From: Adineta steineri
Lineage: Eukaryota; Rotifera; Eurotatoria; Adinetida; Adinetidae
Assembly (NCBI GenBank): GCA_905250115.1
Contig: CAJNOI010000024.1
Span: forward strand, 108,177-172,176
Reading direction: 5' to 3'
DNA length: 64,000 nucleotides
The translations under genes and the position numbers were made by a program. The notes beneath the pieces are model-generated. The model was not told the DNA's origin. It saw only the letters and a program-made list of their open reading frames with translations, and did no database searches. Below, piece by piece: positions 32,681 through 43,509 of this stretch; the stretch's first letter is position 1; each line of letters starts with the position of its first letter.

Positions 32681-33415
32681 TTAATAAAAAAAATATATCA
32701 TTCATTAAAGTCTATTTACAGATACGTGTCTATTAGTTTTAGCAGATTGCTTTCATAGATATACTCGTTTGCAATCAATCAATTCTTTAACTTGATGTTC
32801 AATTTGTGCCAATAATCATTTTAAGATCGGACATATTTGTGAATATTTTCACAAAGTATTCATGATGATGATGATGACCGTGCTAAATACATAGGACATC
32901 TATAACATGAAATATATATGATCGACAATTATGCTCTTCAGCTTTTGAAAATATATATTGTTATTATTCACATTGATTATTGCATTAATCGTTGGTTTTC
33001 ATATATTCTACATTTTTTCTTATGAGAGTTATTCAACAGATATTAAACTTGTTGTTTTTAGTATTTTTAGATTTATTTTTGACAATCATTACGATGATAT
33101 ATCTCGTTTGCATTTCTTAAGATTTCATGCTATTTTTATTATGCGTTGTGATTGATTAATTCCTGTTGTTGTTAATTCACGTTCTTATAGTGATGACTTT
33201 ATGTTTGCATTTGTTGTATGTTTTATAGAGTTTCTTTTTTGATGGCATTTTGTGATTACTGTTTCTTTTGTGACTATTTCTTTTCTTGATTAGCATTTCG
33301 ATTTTTGTTGGTTTTTATTTTTTGAGTGGAAAGTTTCAGCAGTGGCAAAATCCGGTGAACTCTAAATGTGGGTGGGGATGTATATTATGTTCCCGCCTCA
33401 CCCACACCTGCTTTT
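32665..33415. repeat. Repeat R, copy 3, without its surface-protein gene
   Basis: Follows the GT/AC hairpin directly, where copy 2 has the hairpin, then the gene, then R. It ends with the hairpin tgtgggtggggatg ... cctcacccacacc at 33366-33408. An insertion (gtgctaaatacataggacatc) is present at about 32880-32900. The 65-codon frame 32961-33155 is open. Confidence 0.8.
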
Positions 33416-33522
33416 AAAATGTACATAGGCTAATAGCAAAAGTTTATTGAGCATATGTAAAAAAGTTAAAGAGAAATTTTGAAATTACATTACATGATTT
33501 TATGTACATACAAGCTATCGTA

Positions 33523-35808
33523 TCATTTCACTCTGATATTTAGCCAATGTTTTTGTAAAATATGATTCATTAACGGTTTCCACTCTTTATAATGTTTCTC
33601 TTGTTGACATCGATGATTGAAACACATTGGCACTAGGAATTGTACTGAATGTATTACTTCAATATGTCTTTGTAGTTCCATTAATCCTAAGTAATGTTTA
33701 CTGTCATTATCAAGTTTATTACACGCAGAATTGTATGGACACCGAAGAGGATAAGGATGCAATGTTACTAAATGATATTGGAAGGTACTTCTTGTTTTAA
33801 ATGGTTGATTACAATTTTGATAACTGCACTTCTTATATACTTTGTCTGTTTTCCCTGTCGACGATGTGTATGAATTTACAATGAATACAACAGCTTCTAA
33901 ATGCATATGTAGGATATGTTTCAACACATGATTCCAAGTTACGAATGGTTTATTGTATTGACATTCCGAATTAAAGCATACTGGCTGAGAATACAACGGT
34001 GCATGTTTGGAATAGACATGTTCACGTAATTTCCAGAAGCCAAAATATTTTTTTGTTGATTGTTGACATTCAGATCCAAACGGACATAGAAGAGGAACAG
34101 GATGTTCATGTGCTTGATGTCGTTTCAATATTATTTCATCCCAATACACTTGACTACAATTATAATACGAACATTTAAACGGATCACGTAAATCCCAAGT
34201 TGGAATAGTCATCGGCAGGTTTGGCTGACCATATCGAGTATATATGCGAGATAGTACCAATCTTTTTGCTTGTGTATCGAAATTATTACTTCTAAAATAT
34301 ATATATATATAAATGTGTGAATGATAATGAAATTCACGAATCAGAATTACAATAAAACTTACGTGAATAGATTTTCTGTATGTCTTAATATTATATGTTG
34401 TAATAAAGTGGACCAATCTTCCCAATTTCTTGAATTTATACATTTAGGAATAGGACACTTGCATTGTATCGTTGAATCTGTATGTTCAGATATAATATGA
34501 TTTTGTAACAGAAGTATCCCAAAATAGTTTTAATTTGATTGTTTGCAATTGCTACTCCATGGACATTGAAGCGGAATTGAATGTGTTTCTATTATATGTA
34601 CATATAATGAACGTCGTTTTTTGCACGATATTGTGCAATTTTCAAAACCACATTCGTGTTTTCGTATTGTAATGATATTTTCTCGATTTTTTGAAGAGGA
34701 TACTGATGATATTTCATCATTTGTATCTGTCTGATCACTTACATGCATAATTGATTGATGATTGTACAGAGCATCTTCATTCCAAAATTTCTTCTTGCAA
34801 CCATCAATATTGCATTTTATGTTTATTTTGTTATTAGTCTCTTTGTAATATTCTGTAATAGACGTTTCCGATGTTTCATCATCTGTAATTACTGGATCGA
34901 CTGGATAATTGGCTGATAGATGATCTGGTAAAACATTTACATCTACATGTTTATTCTTGTATCCATGAATCTTTTGTTGTATAGAAGTTTGCGTGGACAT
35001 TTTTTTTGTTATTTCATGTTGTACAACTACTTGTGAAGTTGGATGTTTAGCTAATTGATGGCTTCTTAAAGCATCCGCATTCTTAAATTGTTTCTTACAA
35101 TTGTCAACATCACATTTTATCAATTGTCTTCTGTTAGATTTCTTTGGTTTTTCCGTAGTAGACATCGTCGTTGTTGTTGTTACTTCAATATTTGACTCTT
35201 CAATTCGATTATCGTTAAGATTTTGTATCTTATTACTATAATATAAATATGAATTATTTTTTAGTCATGTCCCTAGCAAATGTATTGAGTTTCAATTAAT
35301 CTGTTAAAAAGCGCCTCGATACACATATAAATCAAGTAACTTACTTAATTAAATATTCAATTCGATCGGAGCCATCTTTTATGTTTTGCAACCAAGAATA
35401 ACTTGAAATATTTGCTTGTGTTTTTTTATTGAATTTTAATTGTTCAATTAATTCTTGGTAAGTATTTTCAATTCCGTGTATAATCCAAATATGATCGCAT
35501 TTATGTTGCCAGTCGTTGATTGCTGTATTTATCGATGAATACAATCGTATACTTTGAGGATAAGTTACTTTTAATACCTTGTAATAGTGATCAATATCTG
35601 TCGAGGATGAATTGTAGCAAATATAAAAATGAATATTTGATGGATTATTCATTAATTTCATCACTTCTTCATTGTGTAATTTAGACGTTAAAACATCATT
35701 TAATTTAGCAAGACGATTTAAGGTATAAGGATGAACATTGTTAAATAGCTCATGTCGACCGAAATCCCCATCGACGAATATACAGTGTTGAATTTTGTGC
35801 GAAGTCAT
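33523..35808 (-). pseudogene. C2H2-like multi-zinc-finger protein, three exons, one in-frame stop
   Basis: The exons are 35345-35808, 34363-35235 and 33523-34291, with GT-AG introns of 109 and 71 nt in matching phase; together they give 701 codons. The N-terminal 150 residues (HCIFVDGDFG...) have no family I recognise. Then come several C-x4-C...H-x(3-5)-H fingers, for example CDVDNCKKQFKNADALRSHQ and CNIDGCKKKFWNEDALYNHQ. The C-terminal half repeats paired fingers of the form CPxxSxC...YFGxxxLxxH...CF...C...W...LxHIL-x-H. A TAA at 34530-34532 (after CPWSSNCKQSN) breaks one such finger; the frame continues with NYFGILLQNHI and the matching second half, so the stop replaced a residue. A nucleic-acid or protein-binding role is likely. 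It is a pseudogene, or a gene with a nonsense allele. Confidence 0.7.
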
Positions 35809-37168
35809 TTATTAGTTTTTTTCTCTACAATAAAAATATAATTAATTTATCGGAGATTTAAAAAATCTTTTCCATAGGTAATAGGAGAGCATATGATTAA
35901 CTTTTAAATTTTTCTCTGGGGAACTATTGAGAACAAGATTCCTTCTAACAAGAAGTTAAAGAGAGCTATTCAATTAGACTAATAACGAAAAAGAAAGACT
36001 TTCTTGATTTGATAAAATACACTCTTTTGTACGCCCGTCTCAGTCATTGACAGAAAACGATCTAGGAATCTAAATGACGGCTACTATCGATGATGATTAA
36101 ATTTCCAACGTTCTTCAGAAAAAAAAATATATCTATTCAGTTTTTCATCACACTCTTGGGGATGATCTCATAAAAACATAGACTAAACTCGGAATCTCTA
36201 TGTCTTCAGTATTCTAATGTAAAACATATTCGGGTCTTACCTGTACACGATACGCATCTAATGTAACGGTAACATAAGCGGTAATTCATATTGTGCTTCA
36301 TATTTATACTTGTTAGATTATCACTAAAAATTATGTAAAAAAATCTTATCAAGACATGTCTGTGTTACACAAGTAAGTGAAACGTGTACTGATAAGAACA
36401 CGTCACTACAGATAAAGGTGTCTCATAGACAAAACATTAGATGAAATCTTCAGTTATTTCTATGTTTTCATAATATGAGTTTATAAATGAAAAATAACAC
36501 TTGTGTCTTAAAAAACATCAAAACGTTAATATCTATTGTGAAAGGATATATACATATTATGCATGTTCTGTCATATTTATTTCAATGTTTAATTTAAAAA
36601 AGCTATTTTTTCTTATAGTTGAGTAATTTACATCAGTTTGTATAGACGTGACGAGAAAAATACATTGAGGAAAATTTTATAATATTATTTCTACTGATTT
36701 GTCATCTTGAGAATGTGAATGAGGATATCGTTGGATGGAACCGTTTTCATCATCTCATGCATACACATCCACCTTAAAGAATCTTTTGCGCCGAGAAGAT
36801 ATTTTATATCGATAAAAACATAAAAGCAAATACACAGAAGCGTATTATGTTTCAAATTTCATCTTGGTAATATAATATAAAGAGAGTGGGCGTCGAACAG
36901 GCTGTTGATACTTAAAGTTATTTTTCAATGATTTTGATGTATATGTATATGTTTATCATGAATATGTTATGAAATAATGATCCAGAAAAGAACGGTGTCA
37001 GTTAAAAATATATTCATTTCTTCATTTTTTTTCTCTGTAGGCCATAATGTCAACAACGACTTAGTAACGAACGAGTATAAATTAGAGTAATTCTCACATA
37101 ATTCTCATTCGATTCTTAACTTTATACAGGATTCATCATATTTCTTCGACACAGAATAACAGTTGATC
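35809..37168. other. Intergenic stretch
   Basis: AT-rich. One degenerate GT/AC hairpin at about 36708-36773 (gagaatgtgaatgagg ... cacatccacc). No gene seen before the Ly6-like start. Confidence 0.4.
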
Positions 37169-37656
37169 ATGAAGCTACTTATCAGTTTTCTTTGTTTATT
37201 GGTCTTCAGTAAGTTATATTATCGTAGTATCTAAACTCATACTTACTATATAAATCATTCAGTGATACAGCAGAAGACTGATGCTATCAATTGCTATCTT
37301 TGTAGCCAAGGTACAGATGGATGTGGTCCATCATTCAAAAAAGAAGGTAGTGGTGTCTTGCAAATATCTAATACAGATATCAATCATTGCGTTGTACGTA
37401 TTTTGATATTCTTATCTGGATCTTTATATAATCTTGTTTTCAATAGAAATTGGTAGCTAAAAGTAACGACAACGCCGTTTCACGCGGTCCTGGTGAGGGA
37501 AACTGCACCGCGGGTACTGTTACGCCTCTGGGTATGGGTATAGAGTTCAACCAATATTGTTGTACAACAAATTTGTGCAATGGAAGTTCGATGACAAAAA
37601 CAAATCTTGTAATAGGAATGATGGCCATATTCATCGGGCTATTACTTGCCAAATAA
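37169..37656 (+). CDS. Ly6/uPAR-like three-finger GPI protein, three exons
   Basis: The exons are 37169-37208, 37263-37393 and 37447-37656, with GT-AG introns of 54 and 53 nt; the spliced protein has 126 residues. A signal peptide (MKLLISFLCLLVF) precedes NCYLCSQGTDGCG. The C-terminal signature YCCTTNLCNGS is the classic end of a Ly6 domain (CC-x4-CN). A hydrophobic tail (LVIGMMAIFIGLLLAK) ends the protein, as expected for GPI anchoring. About eight cysteines fit a short three-finger domain. The family includes surface receptors, channel modulators and also soluble three-finger proteins; the domain alone gives no function. It is an endogenous surface protein by structure. The exon joints were read from the splice sites and are consistent in phase. 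Confidence 0.85.
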
Positions 37657-40330
37657 ACTCATCACTTTTGCTTTTTTATATTAACATGTAATAATTTTAT
37701 TCCTTTTTCATCTAATCCTGATGCACATATTTTAATTTTATTATTATTATTATTTCATAAATAAATATGCAAATCGTATGAAAGAAACAAATTACATCTA
37801 AATGAGTCGAACTATTTAGTAAATACAGCAAAGTAGTGAATGCTTGAGGATGGGTATGACTGTAACTGTATATGAGAAAAATTTATACATTCAATATTTA
37901 CAGACGTCTGAAACAACTTTGTGCAAATAAATAGGATGAAAATGTAATACGATTGCGAAATAACGTATTAATATTCCAATACAACAAATCTATTTGTACA
38001 CGTATATGTAGACGTACAATTGCAGAATAGAATAGAATGTTTCTGCATGTAATGACGATTGCAATTACATATAGGACTGGATGTGGATATTATGTTTATC
38101 TCACAACTACATTAAATTATGAATCTATATAAAATCTTCACTCGTGAATTCAAATGATTATTTAGGATACCGTAGTCTTCTAACCTTGAATAATTTTATA
38201 TAAAATTTAAATTTATAATTTGTTAAAGATCAAATTAAAACAAAAAATATAAAAATGATATATGTTATCTAAACGTGTACATATGTATGACTTAAACATG
38301 TAAAAGTTGACTTTGTAGTCGTTCTATAATTGCTATATTTTTCTAATAAAGAAAATTTTTTCTTAGAAAAGTGATATAATTCTCAAAATCATGATGTTAG
38401 ACTGCTTTCAAGACGTACATAATAAAAGTTGCCATTTTGCCTTGCAATGATTTCAAGAACAGAACATCACAAAAATACTCGTTTTGAACAGGAAGTTTAT
38501 AGCTCGTTTATAGGAAGGGTCACAAAAATATGATTTTAATTTTTTTTCAGTTGTCTAGATAATGAAAGCGAAAAGAAAAAACAAATGTTTTACAACTGAT
38601 AATACATGCTGAATCATCGGCGTCCTTATGCAACACATGTTAGTTTAAATTCTCGATTTAGATAATTTCATCTGTTGAATTATTGCTACTTATATTGAAA
38701 TAGTACATAAATTTAATTCAATTCTAGGACAATTGTGAATGTTTAGAAACCTGTAAAAATCTTAAAGTCAAGTATCGTTCAGTATATATAATTGTCTATC
38801 TCGTTTCTTTTCCTTTTGCTTTACTAAAAACTTCTTTATCAAAACGAAGAACATGTTTTTAGAAAATCTATGTAGAATATATCACATAAAATTTTTATTC
38901 ATAGTTAGATTGTTCTTATTCAAAACCGCATTTGCATTGAAATACTTTATGTTTTATGTAATATAAAACGCCTTGAAATCCAATAATTAATGAAAGAAAT
39001 TTAAGTCAAACAGGCGATGTATATAGAATACTTGAGAATAAGTTGAACACGACAAACTTCATTGCTTGCTTCAGAAAAATTATATATTATGTTTTTACCT
39101 AAGTTATATGATACGTTGTTTCCAGAAAGACTGCATCTTTCAATTCTATCGTTACATGAATTGATTCTTACTGTTAAATCGTTAAATAAATTCTGATAAA
39201 GATATAGTCACATTTCGTTTTAATGAATTTTACGAATATGTTTTCTTTTTACAAACATCAATACTAATAACAACTTTATTTGATTCATTCTCGTCTGTTA
39301 ATTACAATGAATTCAGAAAAGGATACACTATACCAGAAAATTACGGTTCATAATGAATATTTTATGAGAAAAAGAACGACTAATTGTCGATAGAACTATT
39401 TAAGATAAATTATTAATCAATAGTGTTGTTCCTTCTTCCACTTTTTTTTGCTTTTCCTTTCTTTCTACAACTTCCTTCTTCTTATATTTTTAACAATACA
39501 ATAAAAAAATGTTGTTATTTCCGTTAAGATTTATCTTCCATTGTTTTTCTTTTTAGAGTAAAATATTCGGTCTCACTAATTATAAACTAATGATAATTTA
39601 ATCGTATTTTTCGCTTCTAATAGCTCTTATAATTATGTCTTTCTCTTAACAATATCCGAGTAAATCATACTCACTCGTAAACCACGTTACATCAATTGAT
39701 TACGTAGTAACATGACAGTCATGTTCAGTCCCTCTTTATAACGTTCATACATAATGCTATACGATATATTATCGACACTGTTAAAAAATACTCTAAAAAA
39801 TCTACCGCTATTGCTTGCTCTTTTTTTTAAATAATGGTATAGAATGTTTTAATAATATTGTCAGGTATGGTAAACGTGAACTATAGATAGTGTTATATAC
39901 CATCGCTGTTTTCTATCGTATGTAACCGTAAACAGTCCTTGATATTGACAATCAATTCTTATAAAATGTAGTAATGTAGTTAGAATTTTTTTACTAAACA
40001 AAAAAACGTTTTTTAATATTTTTTCAAATCTGCCTAAAATAACACAAGTTTTTTTATTAGAATCTATATAGAAAAGCATGAGTTTAAATCTCTTTTTTTA
40101 TTCTAATGACAAGTATTACACAGCACGCTTCTTCTTTTAGTTGTAAGTTATAAATTCCAATATTTAATTTCATCAGTTAATAGATAGTATGTATAATATC
40201 TGATCAATCTTCAATATGTATGTCACACTTTTATAGACAACAACAATTTAATACTTATTCGTGCAAGCCATACTAATTAGATCTGCACCAGTCCTATAAG
40301 ATGGATGACAAACAAGAATAGTTTTTGCTA
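37657..40330. other. Long intergenic AT-rich stretch
   Basis: No frame with protein-like features (the minus frame at 39861-40079 is low complexity). ATT repeat at about 37737-37755. I see no RNA gene. The region ends at the foldback element. Confidence 0.4.
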
Positions 40331-40609
40331 TGTAAAACATCCAGTCCTTATCCGTCCTTCAAGTCGTTTAAACTCACTATCGATTAGACTATACAACGCT
40401 ATTGATAAACTTTAAAGAATTAGACGGGAGGAAAAATAGGGCTGGGGGTGACTGTTAAAAAATCGGAAATTTCCGAACTTTTGACAGTCACCCCCAGCCC
40501 TTTTTTCCGACCCGTCTAATTCTTTAAAGTTTAACAATAGCGTTGTATAGTTTAATCGATAGTGAGTTTAAACGACTTGAAGGACGGGTAAAGATTGGGT
40601 GTTTTATAT
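40331..40609. mobile_element. Foldback/MITE-like element with about 135-bp inverted arms
   Basis: The left arm (tgtaaaacatccagtcct ... gggctgggggtgactg) is nearly the exact reverse complement of the right arm (cagtcacccccagccc ... attgggtgttttata). The arms differ at only about one base in ten and meet at a short spacer (ttaaaaaatcggaaatttccgaacttttga). Nothing is coded. The size, GC-richer arm tips near the centre and lack of a gene fit a foldback MITE. Target duplications are not obvious; the ends are rich in TA. Confidence 0.8.
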
Positions 40610-40793
40610 TGTTAGATTCTATCATATTTACAAGCCGAATAATGTGAGTTAAGTATAATCCAATTGTGATTGTTCACATAGTTAATCAAAAACTATTAAA
40701 ATCATACTTTTAGAACACTTAAATAAATAAACAGATTATTGCTTATTTTCAACATTTTATAGAAGAAATGAGTTATTCTATTAACAATTTATA

Positions 40794-41798
40794 ATGAAGT
40801 TGAACTATTGTACTGGAACTGTTTCATTATCAAAAATATTAATATTGTTAATTATTGTTATTATCATTCCTATATGCTTTAATATTATTGAAAAAAATTA
40901 CTCATTCCGATTAGAAGATAATTACATTCAGCCACGAGGTGTCATCACAACACTTATTCGTAGTGATACTCGAACAATTCTTTTAACTATTAATATGATT
41001 CATTCAATAGTAAAATTTCATTCGACTAAGAATAATACTTTCTATCCATTAATTATTTTTCATGATATAAATCTTACTTCTGTTATGCGTCAATATATAT
41101 TATCATGTACAATTAAAAACAATACACAAATGAATATTTCATTTGCTCTTGCCAATTTTCAAACATCATCACAACCAGCCAATGAATCACGATTAGCCAA
41201 AACAATTGGATATCGTATTATGTGTCAATTTTGGACGTATGATATCTTTTATCATCCGGCAATTACTGAAGGTCATTACGATTATCTCATGAGAATGGAT
41301 GCTGATTCATATTTTTCTGATGTAACTAAAAAGGATCTTTTTGTTTATATACATAGACAAAAATTCGATTATATTTATCGGGCTGAATATTGGGAACCGA
41401 TTACACCGATGGTACCCGTTCTAGAACATTTTCTTTACGATACATCCGATGTTTCTAGTTGTATTTATAATAATTTTTTTATTATTCGTTTGAAATGGTT
41501 TTATGAATCAAAACGAGTTCAAACTTTTATTCAAGAACTAATTCGAGATGATTTAATGATTCGAGAATATATTGGCGATGGATGTGCTCATGCAGCTATG
41601 CTAAAAATTGATAATCAAGTTAGAGTTAAACAAATTACTGATATTTCTTATGGTCATAATTATCATATCATGCCACGTGGTCAAGGAACGACATTTGTTG
41701 ATGTGAAAGAATTTGATGAAGAAATAAAGAAATCTTGTCAACAGTTGACCGTACTCAGAAACAGAAAAGGCACGCTAACACGAATATCTATTTCATAA
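40794..41798 (+). CDS. GT15-like alpha-mannosyltransferase (KRE2/MNT1 type)
   Basis: The 334-residue type II Golgi-type glycosyltransferase has a short cytoplasmic N-terminus, a signal anchor (about residues 14-31) and a luminal catalytic domain. Conserved GT15 features seen: GVITTLIRSD at the start of the domain (residues 49-58), GYRIMCQFWTYDIFYHP (139-155), YDYLMRMDADSYF with the metal-site region D169/D171, FDYIYRAEYWEPI, and DGCAHAAML. Fungal members add alpha-1,2-mannose to protein or lipid glycans using GDP-mannose. GT15 is mainly known from fungi, so an animal-type genome carrying it suggests horizontal gain. The gene is a single exon, somewhat shorter than the fungal enzymes (about 400 residues). 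The exact acceptor is unknown. Confidence 0.8.
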   Translation: MKLNYCTGTVSLSKILILLIIVIIIPICFNIIEKNYSFRLEDNYIQPRGVITTLIRSDTRTILLTINMIHSIVKFHSTKNNTFYPLIIFHDINLTSVMRQYILSCTIKNNTQMNISFALANFQTSSQPANESRLAKTIGYRIMCQFWTYDIFYHPAITEGHYDYLMRMDADSYFSDVTKKDLFVYIHRQKFDYIYRAEYWEPITPMVPVLEHFLYDTSDVSSCIYNNFFIIRLKWFYESKRVQTFIQELIRDDLMIREYIGDGCAHAAMLKIDNQVRVKQITDISYGHNYHIMPRGQGTTFVDVKEFDEEIKKSCQQLTVLRNRKGTLTRISIS

Positions 41799-42490
41799 TA
41801 AATAAAATAATGTGTTTTATCAGAAATGTGCCGTCCTAGAGGTGTAGGAGGGTGCGCACCTTCCGCTTTTAAAAAATTTTCAGTTTTTCTCAGCAAAGTT
41901 GTACATTTTATTGTAAAAAGAAACTGTTCTGCACTCCTCTCCTCACTTTTTTCTTTGCGGCACATTCCTGTATCTCATGTTAATTATTTTATGTCTATCC
42001 AAGATTTTTCTGATTTATTTTTAACTTACAAACTCATCTTGAGAATGTAAGTGAGTATACAAAGACTTGAAGTATATTAATTTCCTTTACCTTGATAAAA
42101 ACATGATCCCGACTGAGAACTTTTGAAAGATGAAAACAATTTATTGTAACATCATGAAAGGTAAGGCTGTAATGAGATTTTGTTAAGTAATCGTTAGAAA
42201 AAATCCAGATTTTCAATTAATACATATTTAGTGAATATTAGTGAGACAGACAAAAATATATTGAATACTTCGTTCTGTAGCTCTTTAAAAGCTCTATCAA
42301 ATGGTATACAGTTTGTATTTTTTTCTTTTATAGTGAAGAACATAGATAATTGTTTAAGAGTTTTATGATTTTTATAGGATGTCAAAGCCTATAATAAATA
42401 ATTAACTCCGATATACAGATACTTTGCTCTAATAATGCTTTCAGTTAAAGTTAATAGTGAATAAATTGAAATGTTGAAGAAAAAAAATAA
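41799..42490. other. Intergenic stretch between the GT15 gene and the tRNA
   Basis: Frames at 41738-42385 overlap each other on both strands and are not protein-like. A short GC-richer patch with the palindrome gggtgcgcacc lies at about 41851-41861. Confidence 0.35.
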
Positions 42491-42562
42491 TGCCTCCACG
42501 CAGGATCGAACTACGGACCTCCAGTTTACAAGACTGGCGCTCTACCACTGAGCTATAGAGGC
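42491..42562 (-). tRNA. tRNA-Thr (anticodon UGU)
   Basis: The minus strand folds into a full cloverleaf of 72 nt. The acceptor stem is GCCTCTA/TGGAGGC (one G-U pair) with discriminator A; the D arm is GCTCAGTGGTAGAGC; the anticodon arm is CCAGT-CTTGTAA-ACTGG with anticodon TGT; and the T arm is CGTAG-TTCGATC-CTGCG. A run of T (ttattttttttc in transcription direction, 42480-42490) follows directly and would terminate RNA polymerase III. There is no intron. CCA is not encoded, as usual in eukaryotes. Confidence 0.97.
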
Positions 42563-43509
42563 TTGTTGACCTAAGCGTTATACTCTGATAAAAATCTAAT
42601 CCTAATCAAACTAAAACTTGTGTGAATTTCTCATATGTAAACACACACATTTCAACAAACATAAATTAGTCCAACATAATATAGTTTTTTTTCTTGAAAA
42701 AAGATGAAAGCAGTACATAAAATCTAATTAAAATGAGACGCGAAGGAATATCATATTTTTTTGATACCCTTCGGTAATTATTTTATATTCAAGATGGAGC
42801 TCGTAGTGAATCGGTACACATGTATGATTTCTAATAAATGATATTAGTTTTTTAAGAATGAAAATGGATGTCATGCTTGTCGTTTTCATGTCAACTATAA
42901 GATGCTTACAAAATTACATTTCTTTAATAAAATAAAATAAATTTTACCTGAATATACAATTCTTATATCTATATGTAATCGATAGAAGAAACTGATTCTA
43001 TTTATAAGAATGTTAACGGTAATAACTACATAAATCATATCTGCTGTGAGTACTGTACTTATTAAATATTCTATTCAACTATCACCTTGATATGAAAGAC
43101 TTTTCATGCTGTGTCAATACCAATCCATAATCATCGTGAATTATAATTTATAAACTTTTGTCTGCTTATCTAATGTACTTGAAGAAAAGCTCTTGTCTTA
43201 TTTATAATCACTAGTTTATGAATTTTTTTTCTGCCGTAAGCAAATACCGACTTCCTTTTTTTAATCTATGTATCGAAGCAATAGGCGACAGTTTGACGTT
43301 GCATTTATTTTATAACTCAAACAAGGTAACTCAATATTAGATTTCAAAGTAGTTATTCATTATATTGCTATAGATTTAAATTATTTCATACTGTTAAAAC
43401 ATAATATTCTAACTCACAGTAATGTGTTACTGAATTCTACTGTCTCATTATCTATTTTTTTTGCATATTTAGATTGTAACCATAAGATATATATTGAAGA
43501 AATACTAAC
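42563..43509. other. Intergenic AT-rich stretch
   Basis: I see no gene and no repeat with clear borders between the tRNA and the second GPCR. Confidence 0.4.

Noticed and set aside
32297..32758. Frames in the GT-rich tract (Gly/Val/Met-rich on plus, His/Thr/Pro-rich on minus)
   Set aside because: Translation of simple GT/AC repeats, not protein.
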